Below are positions 42,899 to 52,704 of a stretch of 64,000 bases of DNA, piece after piece. A program made the translations under genes and the position numbers. Under the pieces are notes generated by a model that was given only the letters and a program-made list of their open reading frames with translations, ran no database searches and was not told the origin of the DNA. Each line of letters opens with the position of its first letter. Position 1 is the first letter of the stretch. Origin of the DNA: Povalibacter uvarum (lineage in GTDB: Bacteria; Pseudomonadota; Gammaproteobacteria; Steroidobacterales; Steroidobacteraceae). The stretch is taken from positions 434,001 through 498,000 of the forward strand of contig NZ_JACHHZ010000003.1 in the NCBI RefSeq assembly GCF_014202975.1. Reading direction: 5' to 3'.

Positions 42899-44698
42899 AT
42901 GACGGCCAGCAAGACGAGCAGGGGTTTGCGATCGCGAGCGTGGTTCGACAACCCGGGGAATCCGGATATGACCGCGCTGTATATCGAGCGATATCTCAAC
43001 TACGGCCTGTCGCTGGCCGAGTTGCAGAGCGATCGCCCGATCATCGGCATCGCGCAGACAGGCAGCGACCTGGCTCCGTGCAACCGCCATCACCTCGTGC
43101 TCGCGCAGCGGGTGAAAGAAGGGATCCGCGATGCCGGCGGCATCCCGATCGAGTTCCCGATTCATCCCATCCAGGAAACGGGCAAGCGGCCGACGGCGGG
43201 CCTCGATCGCAATCTCGCGTATCTCAGTCTCACTGAATTGCTGTTCGGCTATCCCATCGATGGCGTCGTGCTCACGATCGGATGTGACAAGACGACTCCC
43301 GCATGCCTCATGGCCGCGGCGACCGTCAACATTCCTGCGATCGCGTTGTCGGTCGGGCCGATGCTCAACGGCTGGCACAAGGGCGAGCGCGTCGGCTCGG
43401 GCACGATCGTCTGGAAAGCACGGCAGATGCTGGCTGCAGGCGAGATCGACTATCGCGGCTTCGTCGAACTGGTGGCTTCATCGGCGCCGTCGACCGGTTT
43501 CTGCAACACGATGGGTACTGCGACGACGATGAATTCGCTGACCGAAGCGCTCGGCATGTCGCTGCCCGGATCGGCGGCCATTCCCGCGCCATATCGCGAT
43601 CGGCAGGAGTGCGCGTGGCGTACGGGTCAGCAGATCGTGGAACTCGTGCAGGCCGATCGAAAGCCGTCCGACATTCTCACGCGCGAAGCATTCATCAATG
43701 CAATTCGCGTGAACTCGGCGATTGGCGGTTCGACCAACGCACCGATTCACTTGAATGCCATCGCCCGGCACATCGGCGTGAAGCTGGAGCTCGAGGACTG
43801 GGAAACGTATGGCCGTGATGTTCCCTTGCTGGTGAATCTTCAGCCTGCCGGTGAATACCTCGGCGAGGACTTCTATCAGGCCGGTGGTGTCCCTGCGGTC
43901 GTGGGCGAATTACTGCGCAAAGGACTCATCGAACGCAACGCACTCACGGTGAACGGCAAGACGATCGGCGAGAACTGCGCGGATGCGGGCTCGGCCAACG
44001 AGGCAGTGATTCGTCGATTCGACGATCCGCTGCGTCGCGCCGCCGGACTGACGGTGCTGCGAGGCAATCTCTTCGATTCCGCGGTGATGAAGACGAGCGT
44101 CATCTCGGAGGATTTCCGCGCTCGCTATTTGAGCGATCCCGCCGATCCGGAAGCTTTCGAAGGACGCGTCGTCGTTTTCGATGGACCAGAGGACTATCAC
44201 TCCAGAATCGACGATCCGTCGCTTGGCATCGACGACCGCACGTTGCTCGTCATTCGCGGTACGGGCCCGATCGGCTATCCCGGTGGCGCTGAGGTCGTGA
44301 ACATGCGGCCGCCCGCGGCTCTGATCCGCGCAGGCATCGATGCGTTGCCGTGCATCGGTGATGGCCGGCAGTCCGGTACTTCCGGATCGCCATCGATCCT
44401 CAACGCTGCACCGGAGGCGGCGGTGGGTGGCGGACTTGCAGTGCTTCGGACCGGCGATCGCGTTCGAGTGGACCTGAGGCGCCGAGAAGTGCGACTGCTC
44501 GCATCAGACGAAGAGATCGCACAGCGTCGCGATGAGCTCGCGCGCAACGGCGGTTTCGCATATCCCGCTGCGCAAACACCCTGGCAGGAGATTCATCGCG
44601 ATCTCACGGGCCAGTTCGACAGCGGAGCGGTACTGGAGCCCGCCGTGAAATATCAGCGCATCGCGCAGACGGCGGGGCTGCCCAGAGACAGTCATTGA
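42899..44698 (+). CDS. IlvD/Edd family dehydratase (aldonate dehydratase, arabonate/xylonate type)
   Basis: 599 residues. ATG 42899 with GGAG upstream. Fe-S ligand positions: '[12 protein letters not shown]', '[35 protein letters not shown]' and '[32 protein letters not shown]'. '[23 protein letters not shown]' and '[12 protein letters not shown]' are also typical. '[28 protein letters not shown]' is the N-terminus of the sugar-acid branch (arabonate, xylonate, galactonate) and not of branched-chain amino-acid IlvD. It would convert an aldonate to its 2-keto-3-deoxy acid. Head of the + operon with aldose epimerase and GH5-like genes. Confidence 0.92.
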   Translation: MTASKTSRGLRSRAWFDNPGNPDMTALYIERYLNYGLSLAELQSDRPIIGIAQTGSDLAPCNRHHLVLAQRVKEGIRDAGGIPIEFPIHPIQETGKRPTAGLDRNLAYLSLTELLFGYPIDGVVLTIGCDKTTPACLMAAATVNIPAIALSVGPMLNGWHKGERVGSGTIVWKARQMLAAGEIDYRGFVELVASSAPSTGFCNTMGTATTMNSLTEALGMSLPGSAAIPAPYRDRQECAWRTGQQIVELVQADRKPSDILTREAFINAIRVNSAIGGSTNAPIHLNAIARHIGVKLELEDWETYGRDVPLLVNLQPAGEYLGEDFYQAGGVPAVVGELLRKGLIERNALTVNGKTIGENCADAGSANEAVIRRFDDPLRRAAGLTVLRGNLFDSAVMKTSVISEDFRARYLSDPADPEAFEGRVVVFDGPEDYHSRIDDPSLGIDDRTLLVIRGTGPIGYPGGAEVVNMRPPAALIRAGIDALPCIGDGRQSGTSGSPSILNAAPEAAVGGGLAVLRTGDRVRVDLRRREVRLLASDEEIAQRRDELARNGGFAYPAAQTPWQEIHRDLTGQFDSGAVLEPAVKYQRIAQTAGLPRDSH

Positions 44699-44726
44699 TG
44701 TGAGTTCGAGGTCAGGGGGCAAGCAG

Positions 44727-45872
44727 ATGATGAGTATCCGGGGGATTTTCGTGGGGCTGGCGCTGTTGAGCGTCTGTCTTCAGAGCGCAGCGGTCGCCGG
44801 CAACGCAAGTCGCGCGAACTTCGGCAAGTTGCCGGACGGCCGCGCCGTCGAGGCTGTAACGCTCGAAGGCGACAAGGGTATTTCAGCGACGGTGATCAAC
44901 TACGGCGCAACGCTGCAGGCACTGGTTCTGCCGGATCGAAACGGCAATCGCGCCGATGTGATGCTCGGGTACAAGTCGCTCGATGGCTATCTGACCAAGC
45001 CCGAGTACTTCGGCTCGACCGTCGGGCGATTCGCGAATCGAATTGCCAACGGTCGGTTCAAGCTCGACGGCAAGGACTATCAGACCCCGCGCAACAACAA
45101 CGGTCACTCGCTGCACGGCGGCGACCGGGGTTTCGACAAGGTGCTGTGGGATATCGTCGAAGTGCGCAAGGGCAAGACCGCAAGCGTCACACTTCGATAT
45201 GTGAGTCCCGACGGCGATCAGGGGTATCCGGGAACTCTGACGGTCCTCGCGACGTATGCTCTGACGGGCAGCGAACTGTCCATCGAGTACAGCGCAACCA
45301 CCGATCGCGCCACGATCGTGAACATCACGAACCACGCATACTGGAATCTGGCGGGCGAGGGCGCACCGGGTGGCGCGATGGGCCACGTCCTCACGATTCC
45401 TGCCGAAAGCTACACGCCTGTCGATGCGGGCCTGATTCCAACCGGTGAGTTCCGGTCGGTCGCAGGCACTGTGTTCGACTTCCGCAAGCCGACTGAAGTT
45501 GGTGCGCGTGTGCGCGACAGCGATCCGCAGATCATGATGGGGCGCGGTTACGACCACAACTTCGTCATCGCGCGCGACGTTGCACGTGAGCCGCGTCTGC
45601 TGGCGCGCGTCGAAGAACCAAGCTCCGGTCGCGGATTCGAGCTGTGGTCGAACCAGCCCGGGCTGCAGTTCTATTCGGGCAACTTTCTCGACGCGAGCGT
45701 GGTGGGCAAGTCGCAGCGCGCCTATCGGCAAGGCGATGCAATCGTGCTCGAGCCGCAGATTTTCCCGGATACGCCGAATCAGCCGAAGCTGGGCTCGGCG
45801 CGGCTCGAACCAGGACAGACCTATCGCAACGTCATGGCCTATCGGTTGTTCACCGCGCAGCCGCGTCGCTGA
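44727..45872 (+). CDS. galM: Exported aldose 1-epimerase (GalM family)
   Basis: 381 residues from ATG 44727 (next codon is also ATG); AGGGGG lies upstream. Signal peptide 'GIFVGLALLSVCLQSAAVA/GN'. Mutarotase core: 'GATLQALVLPDRNGNRADVMLGYKSLDGYL', 'FGSTVGRFANRIANGRFKLDGKDY', 'NNGHSLHGGDRGFDKVLW', 'NITNHAYWNLAGEG' (catalytic His), 'GYDHNFVI', 'AIVLEPQIFPDTPNQP' (catalytic Glu). It interconverts sugar anomers in the periplasm, feeding the sugar dehydrogenase its preferred form. 28 bases after the dehydratase and 25 before the GH5-like gene. Confidence 0.93.
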   Translation: MMSIRGIFVGLALLSVCLQSAAVAGNASRANFGKLPDGRAVEAVTLEGDKGISATVINYGATLQALVLPDRNGNRADVMLGYKSLDGYLTKPEYFGSTVGRFANRIANGRFKLDGKDYQTPRNNNGHSLHGGDRGFDKVLWDIVEVRKGKTASVTLRYVSPDGDQGYPGTLTVLATYALTGSELSIEYSATTDRATIVNITNHAYWNLAGEGAPGGAMGHVLTIPAESYTPVDAGLIPTGEFRSVAGTVFDFRKPTEVGARVRDSDPQIMMGRGYDHNFVIARDVAREPRLLARVEEPSSGRGFELWSNQPGLQFYSGNFLDASVVGKSQRAYRQGDAIVLEPQIFPDTPNQPKLGSARLEPGQTYRNVMAYRLFTAQPRR

Positions 45873-45897
45873 CGGTTTCCTTCGCAAGGAGATTTCG

Positions 45898-47037
45898 ATG
45901 TTTCGTTTCACTTCTATCCTGATTGCCGCGGTGGCTCAGGCCGCGCTGTTGCTGGCAGCGCCAGTTTCCGCGGCGGAGCGCTGGTCGGCGGAGAAGGCCA
46001 ATGCCTGGTACGAGAAGCAGCCGTGGCTCGTGGGCAGCAACTACAACCCCGCGAGCGCCATCAATCAGCTCGAGATGTGGCAGGCCGACACGTTCGATCC
46101 AAAGAGCATCGACAAGGAACTGGGCTGGGCACACGCGCTCGGCATGAACACGATGCGCGTGTATCTGCACAACCTGCTGTGGGAGCAGGATGCGAAAGGC
46201 CTCAAGCAGCGGATGAACACGTTCCTCGAGATCTCCGCGAAGCACGGCATCAAGCCGATGTTCGTGCTGTTCGACAGCTGCTGGGATCCGGAGCCGAAAC
46301 TCGGTCCGCAGCATCCGCCGATTCCAGGTGTGCACAACTCTGGCTGGGTGCAGGCGCCGGGACGCGCACGGCTCGAAGATGCGTCTGGCTATCCGAAGCT
46401 CCGTGACTACGTGCGGGACGTCGTCGGAAGCTTCGCGAAGGACGAGCGCATCCTCGCCTGGGATGTGTGGAACGAGCCGGACAACGACGGTGGCGGCAAC
46501 TATCCGAAGCACGTCGGCAAACAGAAGTACGTCGAGCAGCTTCTGGGCCAGGTCTTCGATTGGGCGCGCAGCCAGAATCCCGTGCAGCCGCTCACCAGTG
46601 GTCTGTGGCAGCACGATGATTGGTCGTACGCGAAGCTGACGCCGATCGAACGCATCCAGATCGATCAGTCCGACGTCATTTCCTTCCACGACTACAACTG
46701 GCCCGAGACGTTCGATCGTCGCGTGAAGCAGTTGCAGGTGTATGGACGTCCGCTGCTCTGCACCGAATACATGGCGCGCGGCAATGGCTCCACGTTCGAT
46801 GGATCGCTGCCGCTCGGCAAGCGCTACAACGTTGCCATGATCAACTGGGGCTTCGTCGACGGCAGGAGTCAGACGCGTCTGCCGTGGGACTCATGGAAGA
46901 AGCCCTACACCGCCGATGAACCGACGATCTGGTTCCATGAGGTGCTGCGCGCGGACGGGACGCCTTATCGCAAGGCGGAGGCCGATCTGATCAAGCGCCT
47001 CACTTCGGCTCCGAAGGGAGTCGTTCCAACCGAGTAA
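45898..47037 (+). CDS. Secreted glycoside hydrolase, GH5/clan A-like
   Basis: 379 residues. ATG 45898 with AAGGAG six bases upstream. Signal peptide 'ILIAAVAQAALLLAAPVSA/AE'. TIM-barrel features: 'WLVGSNYNPASAINQLEMWQADTFDPKSIDKELGWAHALGMNTMRVYLHNLLWEQD', 'ILAWDVWNEPDNDGGGNYPKH' (acid/base Glu193), 'ISFHDYNWPETFDRRVKQLQVYGRPLLCTEYMARG' (nucleophile Glu290). The NEP motif and the second Glu before a strand end place it in clan GH-A. Beta-mannanase, galactanase or arabinan-active enzymes are all possible. Same operon as galM; followed by a TonB receptor 155 bases on. Confidence 0.87.
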   Translation: MFRFTSILIAAVAQAALLLAAPVSAAERWSAEKANAWYEKQPWLVGSNYNPASAINQLEMWQADTFDPKSIDKELGWAHALGMNTMRVYLHNLLWEQDAKGLKQRMNTFLEISAKHGIKPMFVLFDSCWDPEPKLGPQHPPIPGVHNSGWVQAPGRARLEDASGYPKLRDYVRDVVGSFAKDERILAWDVWNEPDNDGGGNYPKHVGKQKYVEQLLGQVFDWARSQNPVQPLTSGLWQHDDWSYAKLTPIERIQIDQSDVISFHDYNWPETFDRRVKQLQVYGRPLLCTEYMARGNGSTFDGSLPLGKRYNVAMINWGFVDGRSQTRLPWDSWKKPYTADEPTIWFHEVLRADGTPYRKAEADLIKRLTSAPKGVVPTE

Positions 47038-47117
47038 TCGCGACCTCCTGTTGCGTCACGGAAGCGTGGCGCGACCGGATTCGGCTGTATTGACCCGATT
47101 TATCAGACAAATAATAC

Positions 47118-47128
47118 TTGTAGGACCA
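47118..47128 (+). promoter_or_regulatory. FadR-type GntR box upstream of TonB receptor
   Basis: TTGTAGGACCA matches the FadR-subfamily consensus TNGTNNNACNA exactly. It is 65 bases before the receptor ATG. A FadR-type regulator is encoded convergently just downstream of the receptor, so control of this locus is plausible. A single short match can arise by chance. Confidence 0.4.
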
Positions 47129-47192
47129 CATCGCAGTGTTTGGGCATGTTCACAACCCGCGGCAGCGCGGCAATCAGTCACCAGGGGGAGTT

Positions 47193-49916
47193 ATGAGAAT
47201 GAAGAGTCAGCTATTGAGGTCGGCGTCAGCCGCCATCCTGCTGGGGTCCACCCAGCTCGCGTTCGCACAGGCCCAGGGCGAGGCCAACGTCGGCAGCGGC
47301 GAACTCGAAGAAGTGGTTGTCGTCGGTCTGCGCGCCAGTCTCGAAGCGGCGGCGGAGATCAAGCAGAACGCCGATCAGGTCGTCGACGCGATCGTCGCTG
47401 ACGACATCGGCAAGTTCCCGGACAACACCGTCGCTGCGGCGCTGCAGCGCGTGCCCGGCGTTCAGACAGTCACTGGTTTCAACAATGAGATCGTGAATCC
47501 GTTGATTCGCGGTATCGGCGACATTCTCACGACTGTCGATGGACGCGAGATGTTCACCGGCGTCGGCCGCGGCTTTGCGTTCCAGGATCTGCCGGCAGAA
47601 GCGCTTTCCCGCGCGAACGTCTACAAGTCGAATACCGCCAACCTGATCGAAGGCGGCGTGGCCGGCGTCATCGACCTGCGCCTGCACAAGCCGCTGAACT
47701 TCGCGCCGGGCTTGACGGCCGTTGCGAATGCGCGCGGCATCTACCCGGAAGAAGTCGAAGACTTCAACTACACGGTAGGCGCGCTCGTTTCGAACCGGGC
47801 GCTGACGGACGCCGGTGAGATCGGCTTTCTCATCGATGCGTCCTACTCGGATCAGCAGTTCAATCGTCCGATCTCGTTCAACTGCGATCCGCGCTCCGCG
47901 ACGAACGGTCCTCCGGGTGCAGCCGGCATCGTGCTGCCGACATGCGTCGGCGGCTTGAACGACTACGGTGAGTATCAGCGTCCGCAGGTGAACGGTGCGT
48001 TCCAGTGGAAGCTCAACGATGAGTGGGAAGTCTACGCGGACGCACTCTATGCAGGGTACGAGGCGGAGTTCGAAACGGACTTCATCTTCTCCGACATCTT
48101 CGGCGCGCAGAGCATCACGAATGGAACGGCGACGGAGGACTGCTTCCAGGCTCACGTCAATGGCGCGGGCTTTCTGGGTGGTCTGGCCGATCCGATCCAG
48201 AGTCTCTGCTACGGCAGCGGTGCTACGTTCAACAACGTCGCCGGCTTGACCAGCACTCAAGCGAAGACGGGCGATACGGACCAGTACATGTACGCGACAG
48301 GCGTCAAGTTCGGTTCCGGCGCGTTCAAGCTGGGTCTGGATGTGTCCTACGTCGAGTCGAAGAACTCGAACCGCAACATCATCGTCGACATCGGCAAGCA
48401 GATCCCGGTCGTGAATATCGTCATCAACGATGACAAGCACGGCACGACGGACATGCCTGGCAATCCGCTGGGCGACGCGAACGGGTTCCTGTTCGCCAAT
48501 AGCCTGTTCCAGGACATCAACACGGCTGATAGCTCGCTGTTCGCTACTGCCATCGATGGCAGCTACGACCTGGATGGGTTCATCTCGCAGCTGCAGTTTG
48601 GCGCGCGTTACGGTGATCGCGATGCCGACTTCCGCGCTATCGCGCCTGGTGGTCCGGGTGCGCCAGGCGGCAACCGCCAGACGCTGGTCGATTCTGTCGG
48701 GCTGCCTTCCAACTTCCTCGTCCGTTCGCCCGCGTCGATTCCGTTCATCAACGGCGGTGCGCACTGGATGACGCCGGATGCGGACTATCTCCGCAACAAC
48801 ACGGACACGCTGCGTGCGATCTACGGCGCGCCGGCAGGTGATCCGGCGTTCGATCCGTCGCGCAACTTCGATGCGACGGAAGAAACTCTCGCCGGCTACG
48901 TGCAGGCGAAGTACGAAACTACGATCGGCGACGTGGTGGTCGACGGCCTCATTGGCGCCCGCCTCACGAGCAACGATCGCACGGTTTCAGGCACCGGCCG
49001 CGTGAACGGCCAGTTGACGCCGCAGACGACGACAACGAGCGACACCGATGTTCTGCCGAACATCAGCGCTCGCGTGAAGCTGTCGCCCGAGTTGCAGCTG
49101 CGCTTCACTGCGGCGCGGACCCTGGCGCAGCCAGCATTCGCCGACCTGAATCCGGGTCTGTTCTACGACGTTCCGACGAATGCCAACATTCAGCCGAACG
49201 GCTCGGGCGGCAACCCGGATCTGAAGCCGCAGCAGTCAGATGCGTATGACGCGACAGTCGAGTACTACTTCGCGCAGAGCAGCTACGTTGCGGCGGCGCT
49301 GTACTACCGTGAAATCCAGGATCGCGTGGCCCTGTCCATCAGTCCTGAAGTCATCGATGGCATCACCTACAACATCACCCGGCCGCGCAATATCGGCGAG
49401 GCATCGTTGCAGGGCATCGAACTGTCGGCGCAGGCATTCTTCGACTTCCTGCCGGAGGGCTGGAACGGCTTCGGCGCCTTCGCCAACTACACGTACGCCG
49501 ATAGCGAGATCAAGACGCAAGGCGATCCGCTCGACGGTCATCCGCTGCTCGGAGTTTCGAAGAACAGCTACAACGTCGGCCTGCTCTATGAGAAGTACGG
49601 CATCACGAGCCGCCTGGTTTACACCTGGCGCGACAAGTTCAACGAAACCCAGTTCGGCTGCCTGCTCGGATCGCAGGGCGATGAGGCCGCGTACTGTGAC
49701 CCGGCGACGCGTCCGCCGGCCTTCAACAAGGTGAAGGCTTACGGTCGTCTGGATATGTCATTGGGCTATGACTTCAACGAGCACATCACCGTGAGCCTCG
49801 AAGGAACGAACCTCACGGGTTCGGACTACTACAGCTACTTCGATACGACAGTGTTCCCCCACGATATTCGTGTCGATGATCGCACCTACGGCATGAGTGT
49901 CCGGGTGAGGCTGTAA
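47193..49916 (+). CDS. TonB-dependent receptor (carbohydrate-locus type)
   Basis: 907 residues. ATG 47193 with AGGGGGAG just upstream. Signal peptide ends near 'GSTQLAFA/QAQ'. Plug: 'LEEVVVVGLRASLEAAAEIKQNADQVVDAIVADDIGKFPDNTVAAALQRVPGVQTVT', the arrangement common in TonB receptors of proteobacterial polysaccharide-utilisation loci. Long barrel with repeated aromatic-rich strands; ends 'RTYGMSVRVRL'. Following the GH5-like gene and preceding a FadR-type regulator, it probably takes up the oligosaccharides released by the secreted glycosidases. Distinct from the receptor at 17-19.7 kb. Confidence 0.95.
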   Translation: MRMKSQLLRSASAAILLGSTQLAFAQAQGEANVGSGELEEVVVVGLRASLEAAAEIKQNADQVVDAIVADDIGKFPDNTVAAALQRVPGVQTVTGFNNEIVNPLIRGIGDILTTVDGREMFTGVGRGFAFQDLPAEALSRANVYKSNTANLIEGGVAGVIDLRLHKPLNFAPGLTAVANARGIYPEEVEDFNYTVGALVSNRALTDAGEIGFLIDASYSDQQFNRPISFNCDPRSATNGPPGAAGIVLPTCVGGLNDYGEYQRPQVNGAFQWKLNDEWEVYADALYAGYEAEFETDFIFSDIFGAQSITNGTATEDCFQAHVNGAGFLGGLADPIQSLCYGSGATFNNVAGLTSTQAKTGDTDQYMYATGVKFGSGAFKLGLDVSYVESKNSNRNIIVDIGKQIPVVNIVINDDKHGTTDMPGNPLGDANGFLFANSLFQDINTADSSLFATAIDGSYDLDGFISQLQFGARYGDRDADFRAIAPGGPGAPGGNRQTLVDSVGLPSNFLVRSPASIPFINGGAHWMTPDADYLRNNTDTLRAIYGAPAGDPAFDPSRNFDATEETLAGYVQAKYETTIGDVVVDGLIGARLTSNDRTVSGTGRVNGQLTPQTTTTSDTDVLPNISARVKLSPELQLRFTAARTLAQPAFADLNPGLFYDVPTNANIQPNGSGGNPDLKPQQSDAYDATVEYYFAQSSYVAAALYYREIQDRVALSISPEVIDGITYNITRPRNIGEASLQGIELSAQAFFDFLPEGWNGFGAFANYTYADSEIKTQGDPLDGHPLLGVSKNSYNVGLLYEKYGITSRLVYTWRDKFNETQFGCLLGSQGDEAAYCDPATRPPAFNKVKAYGRLDMSLGYDFNEHITVSLEGTNLTGSDYYSYFDTTVFPHDIRVDDRTYGMSVRVRL

Positions 49917-49927
49917 GTAGAGGCTGC

Positions 49928-49955
49928 GCATCCCCCGTCGCAAGGCGGGGGATGC
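49928..49955. terminator. Strong stem-loop between TonB receptor and regulator
   Basis: GCATCCCCCG (49928-49937) pairs perfectly with CGGGGGATGC (49946-49955) around an 8-base loop. It lies 11 bases after the receptor stop and 38 before the convergent regulator's stop, so it can serve both genes. No T-run follows. Confidence 0.6.
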
Positions 49956-49992
49956 GGGGTCTCGAAAGGAGAGGTGACTCGAGAGCGCGCGT

Positions 49993-50826
49993 TCAGCGCG
50001 CTTTCTTTTTCTGGACGGGGGCGGGTGCGTCGACAGTGTCGATGAGATCCAGGACGTCGGCGATGATCTTCTTCATGGCGACGCGGGCAGCATCCGGCTG
50101 CCGGCGCACGATTGCATCACGCACGGCTGCGTGATCCGCGACGCTGGCTGATCGGCCCTTGATGCGATTGGTGAACTGAATCGATGTCCTGAGCGCAGTG
50201 GTGACGACGTCGCGCAATTGCACGAAGAACGGATTGTTCGAGCCGCGCAGGATCGCGACATGGAAAGCGATGTCGGCATCGAGAGTATTGTCGAACCCGG
50301 ATTCCGCTGCCTCCATCCGCGCCAGTCCGGCGTTGATTTCCTGAAGCTGAGCCTCGGTCGCGAACATGGCGGCAAGTCCCGCGGCCTCCGGCTCGATCGC
50401 AACGCGCAGCTGGCTGAATTGCTGCAGCAGATGAACCGAGAACTTTCGTTCCAGCATCCAGCGCAGGACATCCGTATCGAACAGGTTCCAGGAAGAGTTC
50501 GGTTGCACCACGGTTCCCTGGCGGGGGCGGGCGCTCAGCAGCCCCTTCGCAGTGAGCATCTTCACGGCTTCGCGAGTCACCGAGCGACTCACCTGATGCT
50601 GCTTCGCGAGCTCGGCTTCCGTGGGGAAGGTCTGCGAGTCGTAGGTGCCGATGACGATCGCCCGGCCGAGCGCGTCGAGCATTCCGTAGGTCAGGTTGCG
50701 CCCGAGCAGTTCGCGCATACCGCCGCCCGACGACAAGCCGAGCGGAGCCACCACCGAAATCTGATCCGCGGTCCTTGCTGAGCCCCGATTCTTCGTCTGT
50801 TTTCGACGTGTGGGGTTATTGATCAT
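49993..50826 (-). CDS. GntR/FadR-subfamily transcriptional regulator
   Basis: 277 residues from ATG 50826; ATG 50718 is an alternative. N-terminal HTH ~50-110: 'LTYGMLDALGRAIVIGTYDSQTFPTEAELAKQHQVSRSVTREAVKMLTAKGLLSARPRQGTVVQP'. All-helical FCD effector domain: 'SVHLLQQFSQLRVAIEPEAAGLAAMFATEAQL', 'DNTLDADIAFHVAILRGSNNPFFVQL', 'VADHAAVRDAIVRRQPDAARVAM', whose Asp and three His usually bind metal and a carboxylate ligand. Such regulators commonly respond to sugar acids or ketoacids, here possibly the aldonate or ketodeoxy acid. Ends in a lysine tail 'QKKKAR'. Confidence 0.93.
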   Translation of the reverse strand: MINNPTRRKQTKNRGSARTADQISVVAPLGLSSGGGMRELLGRNLTYGMLDALGRAIVIGTYDSQTFPTEAELAKQHQVSRSVTREAVKMLTAKGLLSARPRQGTVVQPNSSWNLFDTDVLRWMLERKFSVHLLQQFSQLRVAIEPEAAGLAAMFATEAQLQEINAGLARMEAAESGFDNTLDADIAFHVAILRGSNNPFFVQLRDVVTTALRTSIQFTNRIKGRSASVADHAAVRDAIVRRQPDAARVAMKKIIADVLDLIDTVDAPAPVQKKKAR

Positions 50827-51009
50827 ATAAAAGGACAATAGCATGGCCGGTGGCCAATTCAACGCGCCGGAGCGTGGTTTTGCCCCTGTTTTTCCGCAGG
50901 AAACCGGTTGGCCAGGGACGGTAAACGTTTGCATGCGGACATGCCTGCCAGCACCGCATCGGCTACGATGGGCGCCTCGCCAACCTTTGGCTCGAGGAAC
51001 CGATCGCCG

Positions 51010-51450
51010 ATGACTGCCGCGCTGACTTTCCAAACCCATGTCGAGGCCTTCGAATACGCCTGCGAACATCTCGACTGCTCGCTCAAGGACGGGCGTCCTG
51101 TATTGGCCGTGGTGCTCGCGGCGCAGGAGCGGATGTGCTGTGTGAAGATCGCGAATCGCGAGGACAAGAGCATTCCGAACGGCACGCTCAATGAGCTGCT
51201 CGCCCGCACCGACCTGGCGAACGTTTGTTTCAGCGCGATGCTTGCGGACAATGTGCCGCCGCTGCAGGTGGGTGACCTGGTGACCTACACGACCATGCCC
51301 GAGCTGGCCGCGATCGGTAAAACGACCGTAGCCGGCACGATCCTCGCGCGCGTCCATCCTCACTACACGAACAAGGGCGGTTGGCAGGTCTTCCCTGTGG
51401 AAAAGAAGAGCGCGGAAGCGCCGCCCGCAGCTCCCGTCGATCCAGCGTAA
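51010..51450 (+). CDS. Hypothetical protein
   Basis: 146 residues from ATG 51010; the longer upstream reading has poor composition. 'MTAALTFQTHVEAFEYACEHLDCSLKDGRPVLAVVLAAQ' and 'NELLARTDLANVCFSAMLADNVPPLQVGDLVTYTTMPELAAIGKTTVAGTILARVHPHY' give a compact alpha/beta protein with a low-complexity Ala/Pro/Lys tail. Three Cys including 'MCC'. No family recognised and no signal peptide. It is transcribed divergently from the FadR-type regulator. Confidence 0.7.
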   Translation: MTAALTFQTHVEAFEYACEHLDCSLKDGRPVLAVVLAAQERMCCVKIANREDKSIPNGTLNELLARTDLANVCFSAMLADNVPPLQVGDLVTYTTMPELAAIGKTTVAGTILARVHPHYTNKGGWQVFPVEKKSAEAPPAAPVDPA

Positions 51451-51460
51451 GGATCGCGAT

Positions 51461-52465
<1,005 letters not shown>

Positions 52466-52704
52466 TCAAGGGCGAGTGCAGCAGTTCACTCGAACTGCCG
52501 CGCCATGACAAGACGCAATGCGATCGATTCCGACGTTCGCGCGATCTGACGGTGAATTCCTGGCCGTCAGGCGTCGCCGCGACTACCAGCGGGACATTGA
52601 GTGTCCGCGAGAGCGTCCGAGCAGACTTCCGGCGGTGAGGTCAGCGAGGGAAGTCACGGCAGCCGCGAGCCAGCGATTCGCATGCGCGGGAGTGACAGAC
52701 TATC

